Positions 11,944-22,047 of a stretch of 64,000 nucleotides of DNA are shown here, piece by piece. Each line of letters starts with the position of its first letter. Positions within the stretch are counted from its first letter, which is position 1. The notes under the pieces were generated by a model. The model was not told the DNA's origin and searched no databases. It saw only the letters and a program-made list of their open reading frames with translations. Both the position numbers and the translations under genes were made by a program. Origin of the DNA: Blastocystis hominis (taxonomy: Eukaryota > Sar > Bigyra > Opalinata > Blastocystidae); the NCBI RefSeq assembly GCF_000151665.1, contig NW_013171829.1, positions 115,502 through 179,501 of the forward strand. The letters are read 5' to 3'.

Positions 11944-13012
11944 ATGAAACTAAAAATCATACCAGACAATGATGTTTTTCAGGTACTACTTGTTTAAGGA
12001 ATTGGTAAGGATAAGGATGTAATTCGAGGGAAAGTGTATGCAACAGGTTCCTTTTGTACGGCCAAGAAGGATGTCGCAGCAACAATCACTTTAGAGGTTG
12101 TGTTGATGCTCGACTCTCAGTTTTTGTCATTTTTTGAGTTGATTGATTAGCTCTGGGTTGTTTTCGAGAAGTCGGAATCTTTTGTACAGAAGAACTCTCT
12201 GTACCGTCCTTCATCCTGAAGAAGGTGTGCCTTTTGAGTTTGTTCTGAGTAATATTCAAAACAGCTTAACTGTATTATTATTCTTTTATGCACTCCTAAT
12301 GCTTTCTAGAATAAAATGCCCGATAGTTATATAGGTCGTTATCTCAGAGTGGCCTACTACATTACGGCGAGGTGCTCTCCAGTATTTTGTGGTGGAAGAG
12401 CGAAACAAGTTGTGATGGTGAAGGCAGTTGTAGGGATTTTACCATTATTGCTTATTACTCACCTTATTTTTATATAGAGAGAATTAAATCCTTCTCCACT
12501 CGATTTCGTTCTCAACAAGAATGACATTAACGATTTTGATGGTTTGCTTTGTGCGAGCAACATCGACTTCATCCCAGAAATCCACGTGTCTTGTCATTTG
12601 GATTCTACAGTGATCAAGATAGGACATGGTGTCCGAGGCTGGATTAAAGTGGACCAATGCAACATGGAGATTCAGAATATATCAATAGGAATCATTCAGA
12701 ACGAATTGATCAGTACGCTTTCGAATGATTAGCAACTCACTTTTAGAATACCTCACTCCCGTAATTGACCACCGTTGATTTTGCAGATTTCGTATTTAAA
12801 ATGTAGAAATTTCTAGAGATACCGTCGAGATTGTGAGCGGTGATTGTCGTCGAAACCAGGAAATTCCGTTTTTGTTTTATCCGGACATTGCGGGCGCTTC
12901 CGGTGATTTTGACTGTAGTTTTGTGTCGCTGACGTTCTCTTTGTGTATTAAGGTGCTGTTCTATAACAAGTTTTACTGTATTAAATATGTTCCTATCCAT
13001 TTTACTTGGTAA
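11944..13012 (+). CDS. VPS26C: VPS26C (DSCR3)-like arrestin-fold retriever subunit
   Basis: Exon joining with introns of 33, 25, 38, 48, 34 and 33 nt gives a two-lobed arrestin-fold protein. Landmarks: GVPFEFVLS (compare EIPFEF), YIGRYLRVAYYITA, a second lobe beginning CHLDSTVIKIGHGVRGWI, then RDTVEIVSGDCRRNQEIPF. LDST and RDATEIQ-like strings are typical of DSCR3/VPS26C rather than VPS26A/B. The family works in the retriever complex (with VPS35L and VPS29) in endosomal recycling. The start is the first ATG after the divergent NDC80 gene. The stop TAA is encoded at 13010-13012, with a TGTTTGTG variant about 20 nt later. The family call is firm; the C versus A/B subtype is likely but not proven. 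Confidence 0.7.
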
Positions 13013-13129
13013 ACTCCATGCTTTTAGTGTTGGGATGTTTGTGTAAATCATAATTTCGTTTTTCGGAGAGGAATTAAACGTAGTTCCTGCTTTGTCTCTC
13101 TTAGTTGAAGATTCGAAAACAAAATTGGA

Positions 13130-14061
13130 ATGGTTTGGTGGAGGGTCCTTCCAGTCTGCATTTCCTTTTGTTTTTATGTATCCTCTGTATGTACGAAGGG
13201 ACTCGACTTACTCTGTAGTGTGTGCCCCAGTTAAATCTGTGCTCCCGTGAAGGTTCGATGGAAGTACAAAAGTTGATCGAAAAGGTAGCATACTCTTTGC
13301 TGGTGTGTAACGGAATAGCACGTAATACCAGTTATTGAGTATTACGAGTACACTCTACCAGATAGTTGTCCTCTAAAATTGGAGAACTCATATTATTATT
13401 TGGAAGTTTGATTATGATGGTTCGGGGTGAATGGATAGAATCTTTACAAAGAACGGTTAGACAATGGACAATATCGTTGTAGCAAATGTGGGAAGAAATT
13501 TGTTCATGAATACTATTTACTTTTGCATTTTGAACGAAAACATCCGGAGTTTCATAACCCTGTTTGCTTTCTTGCCTATTCCTGATTTTCTAGTCACAAA
13601 TCTGCTTAGATAAGTATATGAATGTGTTTGACAGCGTTTCGGGTAAAAAGCCCCCAGATTGTCGAAATGTGGATTATCAGCGAAGTTTTATTCAATGCCA
13701 AGTCGGTTCTTTTGAATTCATTGACCACACAGAAAGTGATGATGCGTTGCTTTCCCGCTGACGAGTCCGATTTTGAATCAGATCTCTACAGTGGCTTCTT
13801 TTCTTTTTTTTAATTGATTCGATGTAGAATACATGTTTCGGTCCCTTTGCTCGCCTATTTCGTGCCAAAAATCGGCAATTCAACCGAAGGAGGAATACGC
13901 TCCGATTACAGTGACAGCGATCGTGCTTCCGGTCGTTATTGTGGTGATAATCTTTATTATTCTTTCGATTTTTATGTACAGAAAGTAGGAGAGGGAGATG
14001 CGCCATGTTCAGGTTTAGTATCCCGAGAGAAGATTTACAGGTGTCTTGGAAGTTGGACTGA
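13130..14061 (+). CDS. Type I membrane protein with lumenal C2H2 finger
   Basis: Eight exons (introns 28-38 nt) give a signal peptide (MVWWRVLPVCISFCFYVSS), a C2H2 zinc finger (YRCSKCGKKFVHEYYLLLHF then ERKHPEFH), further conserved-looking cysteines (MRCFPADES), one transmembrane helix (TAIVLPVVIVVIIFIILSIF) and a short basic tail ending VSWKLD and TGA. The finger therefore sits on the lumenal or outer side, which is unusual for C2H2 fingers. I recall similar plant and algal proteins only vaguely and give no name. All phases close, so the model is internally consistent. It converges on the UBE2K-like gene. Confidence 0.65.
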
Positions 14062-14098
14062 GCAGCCGTATCTTTAGAACTGTTTCATATTTGAATTC

Positions 14099-14114
14099 TG
14101 TTTGAGAACAAACA
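14099..14114. terminator. Facing poly(A) signals of two convergent genes
   Basis: TGTTTGAG on the plus strand (14099-14106, variant) directly abuts AACAAACA (14107-14114, the exact octamer on the minus strand). Together they form an inverted repeat, TGTTTG-N4-CAAACA. Confidence 0.7.
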
Positions 14115-14117
14115 TGA

Positions 14118-14864
14118 TTAGGCGTCTTCTTTCTCGAGAGCCTTTAGCAGCTTTCCCTCGTCCCAAATGTTCTTTGACACAGTCTACGATTGATTCGCGC
14201 GATTCCTGCCCTTACATTCGTTACTTTCAATTCGCCAAACTTGGGGATGTACTTTTCGATCTACCAGTGAGCCTTCCACGGAAGCGAAGCAGCGCCTACC
14301 AGCTTTTCACTTTCGCTAATGTACTCCTTTGTAGCGTATTTCTCGGTCCACTCTCGAGCCGTCTTCAGGTACTTCTCATTGTCGTTGCAATAAACAACCG
14401 CAACTTCGTAATCCTGCATCTAAATCACAAAATTTACGTACCTGTGGATCTTCAGGAACAGCATCTGTTAGTAGCGACTGAATGGAGCGTAGGCACGTAT
14501 CTAAATTCATTGCCGCGGTCCAACGATCTTTGAGAATGTCAAGACAAATAGCACCAGTCTAGATTGAATAGAATTAGGACAAAGTACTTTACTGCTAATA
14601 TTTGGGTGGTACACCGGTGTCATAAACTTGACAACGGGAGGTTTAAATGGATATTCAGGGGAAAGATGTACGAAAAGTTTAAAATAACCGTGTTCAAAGG
14701 GCGAGTCGTCTGGTCCCCTGATAAATGCATAGAAACTTCGTTTACCATCAAACTTCCTGTAAATTCCAACCTCATCCTCTGGATCCTAAATGGAACTGGT
14801 AAGGTGAAGCTATTACTTTTGATAGCTTTTTTACTTCAACATCGATTCGCGTGTTAAAATTCAT
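14118..14864 (-). CDS. Ubiquitin-conjugating enzyme E2, UBE2K (UBC1)-like
   Basis: The UBC fold is clear: FAFIRGPDDSPFEHGYFKLF-type strands, YHPNISS (HPN motif), TGAICLDILKDRW with the catalytic Cys, and RSIQSLLTDAVPEDPQDYEV. The PQDYEVA..Y ending and a C-terminal helical extension (LLKALEKEDA) point to the UBE2K/UBC1 class, which carries a UBA domain and makes Lys48 chains. The UBA is divergent here. Introns of 31, 29, 28, 39 and 32 nt are inferred. The stop TAA (14118-14120) is encoded, but its second base is exactly where cleavage would occur (TA|ATCA|TGTTTGTT). Immediately upstream on the same strand lies a second, different E2 gene. Confidence 0.8.
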
Positions 14865-14897
14865 GACTCGGAGTAGAATAAAAATGCAGTTAGTGGG

Positions 14898-14905
14898 AAC
14901 AAACA
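14898..14905 (-). terminator. Poly(A) octamer of the PEX4 gene
   Basis: Minus-strand TGTTTGTT, four bases (TAGT) after T14910, and 33 nt before the UBE2K-like ATG. Confidence 0.85.
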
Positions 14906-14909
14906 ACTA

Positions 14910-15424
14910 ACAAAACAGTGTTAGATAACAAAGTCGCCAAGCTATTATATGCGATCTTGTCTCCAGTGCGAATAACATTGGCTATAAAATTATATAAATT
15001 CTTCGCTATTGTCACGTACCTGCATCACAATTCAGCGGGCTTGACGCATCTGGATTGGACAAGAGTACCTGGATGGCTAGACAAACACTCTATTGATCAC
15101 CTCCTCGTATTTTTTTACTTCGAGACTCCATGCAGGGCTCCAATTCGATTTGAGAATATCCAGGCAGACTTCTCCTGTCTTGAAGTGAATGTTGGGGTGG
15201 AAAATTTGAGTGAGGAATTTGGCTTTGGGGGGATGGAAAGGATAATCTTCAGGAATGCGCAGTAATACGTGGAATGTTTTGTTTCGGTACGGACTCTCCT
15301 CAGGTCCTTTGATGAAGCAATCCCACTCGAAGAGAGACAATTCGTTTGGCTTCATTTCAATTCCATTGATTTCGGTGTTTCGAATTCTCTCATACTCCTT
15401 TTGAATGCGTCGTACGTTGCTCAT
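14910..15424 (-). CDS. PEX4: Peroxin-4-type ubiquitin-conjugating enzyme (PEX4/UBC10)
   Basis: The E2 fold starts MSNVRRIQKEYERI. HPNIHFKTGEVCLDILKSNW holds HPN and the catalytic Cys; then SPAWSLE joins, after a 29-nt intron, to SVCLAIQVLLSNPD. The C-terminus SSPLNCDAANVIRTGD matches the PEX4 signature (plant PEX4: SPLNCDSGNLLRSGD). PEX4 mono-ubiquitinates the receptor PEX5 for recycling from peroxisomes. A second intron of 38 nt splits Ala-Ala. The protein would end LLSNTVL by polyadenylation at T14910 (T|TAGT|TGTTTGTT). The family assignment is strong; a peroxisomal role in this organism is inference. Confidence 0.82.
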
Positions 15425-15568
15425 TGACAGAAACTCTTTACTATGCTAACGAATCACTTTTCTGGTTTGCTGAGAGTAGGAGAACAAAGGCGGAACAAAC
15501 GAGCCTATGTATGATAACAACACAAAAAAGGTGTATATTTTTGTCAACCGAAAAGCGTATTACTTCCT

Positions 15569-17919
15569 ATGCAGGGTAGAAATATAGTAATATTGATTGT
15601 GTCTATCCTGTTCGCCTCGTCGTTGTATTTGCTTGGCAGTTTGGAGTAATGTCTAGTCGAGCGTTTCTCGCAATCCAGAATGGATTCTATGAAACTCTAA
15701 ATCATGACAACTATATGATTGTATTATTGTTATGGTGTTATTGAATCTAGGTCAAAAAGCTGCTTGATTCTGGGTCACTCAATATTGAATTGGTGAAAGC
15801 TAAGAAGATGAGTTTTGTAGAACCCTATTTGAGTGACTTGGAGGATGAAGTGATGATTGGGGAAACTACCCGTCCGGTATCGAGTCTGAAACATTTTGCA
15901 AAGAAGGTAATGCAGTTGATTAGCAATAAGCCCAAACCGATTCACGTTCAGTTTAAGGAGTTGAAAGCGGAAGCGCTGAGTCTCGAGAATGCATCTGCAA
16001 ATGGCCAAAATTTGAGTTTAAGTCCGAGTCCAAATCCAAATCCCAATTTAATTTTATTGAAGCAAAGAGAATCCGATGAAAGTGCGTCCCAATCAAAATC
16101 AATCGAGGAAATAAAAATGGTTGTGATTGAAGAAAACAGAGAAACCAAAAAGGAGATAGAAGAAGAAGAAGAAAAAGAGAAGAGTCAGGAAGTGATGGGA
16201 GAAGAAAAGGAGAATGTAAAGGAAGAAGAAGAAGAAGAAGAAGAGGAAGGAAGTGAGAAGGATTTTGCCGAACAAAAAGATGGGCAGGAGGATGAAAAGA
16301 ATGATTCAAAGGAAGAGCAAGAAAAGCAGGAAGAGGACGAGAAACAAAACGAAGAAAGCGAGGAAAGCGAAGAGCAGAAGGAAGACGAGGGCGAAGAGAA
16401 GGCTACGAATCAAGTCACTGTTTTGAACGAGGGAGTGGACGTGGAGAAGGTCAAAAAAGAGTTTGAAAGCACGTTGACCAAACAAAACCGAGAGAATCTC
16501 CCTCACATCCAAATCCTCAAAGTCTTTACCACCACTCCTTCGCCCACCACACAATTACCCACTACACAATTGCCCACCACACAATTACCTACCACACAAT
16601 TATCCACCACCCCCAATCTCACGGTTTCCACGGTTTCCACCTCCCAATCCTACCCAAGTCCCTGGAAGAAGGGGAACAATAAATTCAAGGGCGTCCGCGT
16701 CAGACTGTTTGAAGGCACCCAGGAGCGTGCGTTCTCTCTCTTCGCCAATCGTAGTCCCCACCAACGCCCGCTTTTTTCTAGGCACTTTCTACGAAGGCAC
16801 TTCGACGGAGGTCACCATCGTTTCCACCTCGACGTAGCCTCCGCTCTTCTTTCTAAACCAATAGGCCTCACCGTCTTTTCTATCTTCCCTACTTCGCAGA
16901 GCGTTGGCCGGGGTGGGTTTCTGTCTCTCTTGTTAGTTTCAGACTGTGCGTCATCGTTTTCTACTGCAAGCAAAGCGAAGTGCAGGCGGTGATCGACGAG
17001 TACCTGCGAATGAACCTCCCCGAGCGCTTCACGGTGATTTTTTACAGCTATTCACCGCTGAACCCCTTCGCGAAGGACTTCCCGATGAACCTGCTTCGCA
17101 ACATCGGAATCTATGCGGTGCGAACCAGCCATTTCCTCATGCTGGACATGGACATCTGGGTCAATCGCGACTTCGCTCGCGAGATCCAGCGCATTCCTCC
17201 CTCGCTCCTCAACGATCCTTCCAATCTCTTCATTCTACCCATCATCTTCCTCAACAAAAAGCTCGTTCTCCCGCAATGCCGATCGCTCGCCTCCTGCGTC
17301 AACGTGTACGCTTTGTTTTTCCCCTCCAGCCAAGCTCTCTTCCCTTGATGCCCACCAGCAAGCCGCAAATCAGAAACTGTCTGCGCAAACACAGCTGCTT
17401 ATTGACGAAGGCGGGCGCCAAGACGCACGTTCGCTCGTCCTGGGAGTGTGAGTTGTAGTTGTATCTCACCATGGATTGGTTCGCGATCCCGCCGTCGCAA
17501 TCTGTCGTGAAGATCGGATGTTTCCAAATGCTGCAGCAGGAGCCGTGCGAGCAGGGAGCGGGGATGTGATGTAGATACTTCATTGTGCGATTAACGCCGA
17601 GCACGCCGCTGTATAACGAGCAATTCATGAATTATGGGTTTAACAAGATCCAGTACTTCGAGTATTGGAGACTGAGCGGAGCCCGGTTTTACTTGCTCAC
17701 GCAGAGCTTTGGCGTGGATATTCCGCATTATAGGTAGAGGAGAGGGGAGGAGTTGAGGGTAGTTCGTCGAGACGAAAGGCGTACGTGATGATGTACAAGG
17801 GAAGTGGGTCGTCCACGATGGAGGTGCTGTACTGGAAGTACCAGAAGAAGTGGGCCAAGAAGTTTGCGAAAGTGAAGAAAGTGAATGTATGTAAAAAAGG
17901 AAGAAAGCAATACGCGTGA
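15569..17919 (+). CDS. GT49-type glycosyltransferase (LARGE/B4GAT1-like), Golgi
   Basis: The N-terminus (MQGRNIVILIVSILFASS) is a signal peptide or anchor. A long stem follows: Ser/Pro, then a Glu-rich tract, then Thr-rich PTTQL repeats. The catalytic part starts near LPTNARFFLGTFYEG and includes FPMNLLRNIGIYAV and the DxD-like LMLDMDIWVNR. It goes on with HLYLTMDWF, QEPYFIV and PLYNEQFMNYGFNKIQYF, ending in IPHY. These follow the order of GT49 enzymes, which add glucuronic acid or N-acetylglucosamine. About ten introns of 28-35 nt are inferred. The 3' end is uncertain: the frame stops at TGA 17917-17919, but a further 36-nt intron could extend it by about 20 residues into the convergent gene. 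Clear family, unknown acceptor. Confidence 0.78.
16548..16612 (+). repeat. 15-bp coding minisatellite (PTTQL repeats)
   Basis: Four to five imperfect copies of a 15-bp unit (CCCACCACACAATTA) code for Thr/Pro/Gln repeats in the stem of the GT49 enzyme. Such Thr-rich runs are plausible O-glycosylation sites. Confidence 0.85.
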
Positions 17920-17976
17920 CAGAATGAAAGCTGTTTTCATCAAACACGAAACACCCATATGGAGGGGATTAACATT

Positions 17977-18495
17977 TTAATACTCTAACCAGCAGGACGA
18001 ATAGCCCGAATCGAAATTGCGCGATATCACTCTTTGAAGAAAACTGTCAACCTTAGAAGATAAACTGTCCGTCTCGGGTTTTTCACTGTAAGAAACCATT
18101 TCAAACGCCGGACAGATGGGGTAATCAAAGGCTGAGGTGGAAGAACTATCATCGGAACAGCTTTCCAATGATGAAAGGGATGCAACCGGAGAAGCAGACC
18201 TTGTTACTGAAGTGCAACCATGGGTAGAAGGATCCATCCTGATATCAACAGCACAAAATTTTCCAGAAGGGAATATCACCACTCGAAAAAACACCAAATC
18301 ACCGACCTGTAAACTTCTGTTGAGCGACGGATCAACATCCATATAGTTGAAAGTGATATCGCGTATTCCATTAATTTTAGACCGAGAGCGTATGTAACCA
18401 TAATCAGCTTTCAAAAATTGTACTTTCCCAGTGAATTGCTGTTGGGAACCATTGTCATAAAACTCCGTTTTACGTTTCCCACAATTTGATAACAT
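17977..18495 (-). CDS. Cold-shock-domain-like RNA-binding protein
   Basis: A single-exon gene of 172 codons from ATG 18493-18495. Residues about 20-85 read FTGKVQFLKADYGYIRS, DITFNYMDVDP, LQVGDLVFFRV and SGKFCAVDIR, the strand pattern of a cold-shock/OB fold (GxVxFxxxxYGFI... VGDxVxF...). The remainder is Ser-rich and probably disordered. CSD proteins bind single-stranded RNA or DNA. The canonical RNP1 aromatics are only partly kept, so nucleic-acid binding is inferred. A TGTTTGAT variant octamer follows near 17935. It converges on the GT49 gene with a gap of about 60 bp. Confidence 0.55.
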   Translation of the reverse strand: MLSNCGKRKTEFYDNGSQQQFTGKVQFLKADYGYIRSRSKINGIRDITFNYMDVDPSLNRSLQVGDLVFFRVVIFPSGKFCAVDIRMDPSTHGCTSVTRSASPVASLSSLESCSDDSSSTSAFDYPICPAFEMVSYSEKPETDSLSSKVDSFLQRVISRNFDSGYSSCWLEY

Positions 18496-18974
18496 TTTTT
18501 GAGAAAGCACATTTGCTTAAGTCACTGAAGATACTTCAGACGTAATCGGTCGGGAGTTTCATCGTCATACTCAAACATAACGATATATTACTCTCAGTCC
18601 AATTTTTCATTTTTCAAATTGTACGAATACTTTTTTTAACATGTCTCGCCATAGGCAGTTGTTGACCACCTTCTCCAGCTTTAATAGCACACTTATCCTA
18701 ATACTAGTTGTGTCTTTTCTTTTTCATTATTCTAAAAACACCTGTCAATTCCTCTTTATCTCTCAAGTTTAAAATAATCAATAAAACATTCTATCTCCGA
18801 TTCCACAAAAAGGCAAGTCCTTCACTCCTTCCTCAACGTCCTCCATACGAATTGCACTCCAATAATACGTAATCCGAATTATCTATTTGAAACTCCCGAA
18901 TACAAGGAATGGTGTAGAATGGAGTGGTTTTCTCATCGAATTCGCTCGTTCTCCATCGAACTTCTTATAGAACC
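18496..18974. other. Intergenic, upstream of two divergent genes
   Basis: AT-rich spacer of about 480 bp between the starts of the cold-shock-domain gene and the MATE gene. I see no gene, repeat or RNA in it. It presumably holds both promoters. Confidence 0.5.
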
Positions 18975-19025
18975 ATGTCCTTTTCAAGAACTTCATTTAT
19001 CATTTATTTTTTGTTTCAAAATTTA

Positions 19026-20555
19026 ATGAGCTCGGAAGTATCTCCCGATAATACCAAAGAAGATAAAGAGAAGCAAGTGGAGGTAGAAGCAGTTTCGCCA
19101 AATAACGAGTCCACGGAGAAAAAACCGGCCCATGATTTCAAACGAACCGACTTTATGGCCAATGAGTCGGTTGGCAAGGTTATGTGGAAATTGACATATC
19201 CCTCGCTGATCGCCAAAGTGGTGTCGGCCATGTATGCCGTGTGCGATTCCGCGTTCATTGGTAAGCTTGCCGGAGAGACCGAGGCAGAGCGTCTTACCGC
19301 TCTGTCTGCAGTTTCGCTTGCAATGCCTTTGGAGCAAGGTATTATCCACAGCTTAGCAATGATGGTAAGCAATGGTGGATCAACCGTCTATGGACAAGCG
19401 GTGGGAGAGCACAATGTGGACAAGGGGAAAAGGGTGATCGGGAATACCTATTTCCTTGAGATTTGTGTGGCGATTCTATTGATTATTCTTGCTCCGCTCA
19501 TTAACAGACCCTTGCTCATCCTGTTGAAGGCAAGCGAGGAAGCGAACACTCTTCCTTTGGGTCTGGACTACGTCAACACTTTGTTTTATGGTAGTATTTG
19601 TTACTGTATGTCGATGGCATCCGCTGATTTGATTCGTGGTCAGGGATCGGCCATCCTGTCTTGTATCGTATCGATCGTATCTGCATTGTGCAATATCATC
19701 GGCGATCCAATTTACATCAAAGTGTGTGGCCTGGGAGTTATGGGCGCTGCTCTTTCGACGGTCCTTGCCAACCTTGTGAGTTCAGTGATCGGAGTGTCGA
19801 TCATGTGCAGCAAGAAGGCGGTGGTTCGGTTTGGAATTGCCGATATGAAGCCGTCGTGTGAAATGGACAAGAACATCATGGTGACTGGAATGTCTGGACT
19901 GGTGTCAGGCTTCGCGGGCGCGTTTGTGACGATCATCAGCAATTTGTTGGTGATGCATTACTCGAAATACCCTGCAGAGAGCATTGAAACGAAGGCCGTT
20001 TTGAGTGCCTGGGGCTCGATGAGCAAAGTGTACTTTGTGAGCTTCATGCCCTTGATCGCGTTGGCGCAAGGCGTTCTTCCCTTGCTAGCCTACTCGTTTG
20101 GTGCGAAGCTGCACTCCCGCTTCATGCATTGCTCGAAGATCATGTTCGTCTGGGAAATCGGCATCACGATCGTTCTGGAAGTGCTCATTCTGATCTTCAC
20201 TCCCTCTATCGCCAAGATTTTCTCAAACGAGGAGCACTTCCTGGAGTTCTTCATCCCGGCCATGCGAATTATGGTGAGTGGCGTGTTTTTGCAGCCTCTC
20301 GTGATGTCGCTGTTCCCTATGCTCCAGTCCGTGGGGAAGGGAGGTTTGGGTGGAATGTTGCTCGCCATGAAAACGTGCTTCATCCCGCTTGTTTTGCAGC
20401 TGGCTATGAGTTGGATGGTTGGCGATTACTGGGGCGCGGTGTACGCGTATCCGGTAACGGAAGTGGTGAGCGCGCTGCTGGCTGTGTTGTTCTTTGTGAA
20501 GAATCGTCATTTATTTGAAGGTTCCCAGGAACTCCCTGTAGTTTCAAAAGAATAA
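19026..20555 (+). CDS. MATE-family multidrug/toxin efflux transporter, intronless
   Basis: A single exon codes for about 510 residues with some 12 hydrophobic segments. Typical MATE features: LTYPSLIAKVVSAMYAVCD at helix 1, MMVSNGGSTVYGQAVGE, and in the second half a repeat of the same layout (VSFMPLIALAQGVLPLLAYS). MATE carriers exchange H+ or Na+ for drugs and metabolites. It resembles bacterial NorM/MepA/DinF-type sequences more than eukaryotic SLC47. The N-terminus is hydrophilic (KEDKEKQVEVEAV); ATG 19026 is preferred, with an in-frame ATG at 18975 as the alternative. Lack of introns in a gene of this size, amid intron-dense neighbours, suggests lateral transfer from bacteria (inference). 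The stop TAA is encoded. Confidence 0.88.
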   Translation: MSSEVSPDNTKEDKEKQVEVEAVSPNNESTEKKPAHDFKRTDFMANESVGKVMWKLTYPSLIAKVVSAMYAVCDSAFIGKLAGETEAERLTALSAVSLAMPLEQGIIHSLAMMVSNGGSTVYGQAVGEHNVDKGKRVIGNTYFLEICVAILLIILAPLINRPLLILLKASEEANTLPLGLDYVNTLFYGSICYCMSMASADLIRGQGSAILSCIVSIVSALCNIIGDPIYIKVCGLGVMGAALSTVLANLVSSVIGVSIMCSKKAVVRFGIADMKPSCEMDKNIMVTGMSGLVSGFAGAFVTIISNLLVMHYSKYPAESIETKAVLSAWGSMSKVYFVSFMPLIALAQGVLPLLAYSFGAKLHSRFMHCSKIMFVWEIGITIVLEVLILIFTPSIAKIFSNEEHFLEFFIPAMRIMVSGVFLQPLVMSLFPMLQSVGKGGLGGMLLAMKTCFIPLVLQLAMSWMVGDYWGAVYAYPVTEVVSALLAVLFFVKNRHLFEGSQELPVVSKE

Positions 20556-20582
20556 GCTTGCTATATTCTTATGTTGATGGCT

Positions 20583-20599
20583 TGTTTGTTTCTCAAACA
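20583..20599. terminator. Facing poly(A) signals, MATE (+) and ADA3-like (-)
   Basis: TGTTTGTT on plus (20583-20590, with T-N4 upstream) faces CTCAAACA (20592-20599), which reads TGTTTGAG on minus. It is the same inverted arrangement as at 14099-14114. Confidence 0.7.
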
Positions 20600-22047
20600 C
20601 TCCAACCATTGTAATGAACCCGCTTATTGGATTCTTCCCATCGTTGCATCACGCGTCGATCCCTCGATTCCAACTCTCTCCTTCTCTTCTCCACTCGCAT
20701 TTGTTCAAAGCACTTCTCCTTAATTCCTCGAAACAAATCCTTTCTCTCCTCTTTCAGCTTTGCGATTTCCATCCACAATTGTGCGCATTCCGCATTCTTC
20801 TTCTCCTCCTCCTCCTCCTTGGGTTGTATATTCATTTCCTCCTCCTTCTTCGGTTGTATATTCGTTTCCTCCTCCTCCTCTTCTTCTTCTTCTTCTTCTT
20901 CTTCAGTATCATCGCGAAGTAATCCCAACTTGGCCAATTCTTCCATCAAAAACGGCTCCACTGCCTTCGATTGCGCGCGATTTTTCTCTTCCTCCACTCT
21001 CCACATCGCGTCCTTCTCCCACTCACCCTCCAATCCACTCACTCCCATTTCCACAGGATTCGACAGAGGCACGAGACACGACAGCAGTCGATCGACCACC
21101 GTTTCATTTGTCGAATTCGGTAAAGAATTGCTGAGGGAATCAAGTTGGAGATCGGAGCCAACCATCAATTCGATGTGTGATGGCGTCAATGGTTTGAAAT
21201 AAAGCGACACCTCGTTCCACAACGTTGAGCAATTCTCGATGACGAGAGGGGAAATGGGGATCAGCGAACGGCTCGCTATTTGCACCGGCTTCGCCGAAGA
21301 ACTCGTGGAAACGATGGGGGTAATGGCGTTGCGAGTACGCCCTCGCTCTACACATCAGCGTGGGCAATCGATCAGAAAAGTACTGCGGATCGCTATGGGC
21401 TTCTCAGGTGGTTGAGAAGGACCCGCGTTTGAGTTTGAAACGGAATCATCGTCCGATGAATTCGCTAGGAAGCTATCTCTTCTGATGATTTGGAAAGAGA
21501 TGCGGTTTGTTTGAGGAAATGTGGATGGAGAAAGGTCATAGAGCTTGCACTGCGGGATTACAAAAGATTCACAAGCATTACAGAGTCCGCGATCTTGTTG
21601 AGTCTGTTCAAGTCCTTTGTATCGCGCTGTTTGCGCAACTTCAACTGCTCCTCAAACTCTTGAAACACGTCCAAGTTGTTTTTCAGCCGCTCTTTCCTCA
21701 ATTTTATATCACTTATAAAATTCTGCACGTTATTTCGTTCTAAAAATTCAAACGCTGAGGAATAGACGCGCTTGCTTGTAACTGGACACATCTCCTTTAT
21801 TTTTTATTTTGGCAAGTTCCCTCAGACCCACAAAATACCCCACATTCGGAGGGACGAGCGGAAGGATCTTTTCTAGCGGAAATCGCTTGTCCCCTTTCTT
21901 TTTCTTCCCCTTTCCCTTCTTTTCATCGTTTGGACTTTCCATCCAATCCTGAAAAACAAGATTTTTAGAATTCCACAATTCATGCCTATTTCGTAGAAAG
22001 CAACACTCTCCTCTTACCCTCCTTTCTGGATGCCTAGAAAAAGTCAT
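20593..22047 (-). CDS. ADA3/NGG1-like SAGA adaptor protein (tentative)
   Basis: Introns of 32, 28, 32 and 36 nt link a lysine-rich start (KKGKGKKKKGDKRFPLEK), ILPLVPPNVGYFVGLREL, a charged coiled coil (DIKLRKERLKNNLDVFQEF), a Ser-rich linker and the final large exon. That exon has STLWNEVSLYFKPLTPSHIE, PFLMEELAKLGLL, a Glu run and a C-terminal coiled coil. ADA3 proteins share the 'EELxxLGLL... coiled coil' ending, but similarity is modest. ADA3 bridges GCN5 to ADA2 in histone acetyltransferase complexes. The end is ambiguous: encoded TGA at 20593-20595, or a tail-made stop at T20604 (T|GGAG|TGTTTGAG). The first ATG overlaps the divergent RPC1 start; a later Met (about 21940) would avoid this. 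Confidence 0.45.

Noticed and set aside
20880-20905. CTT/TCT runs as regulatory polypyrimidine tracts
   Set aside because: They encode poly-Glu on the minus strand of the ADA3-like gene.
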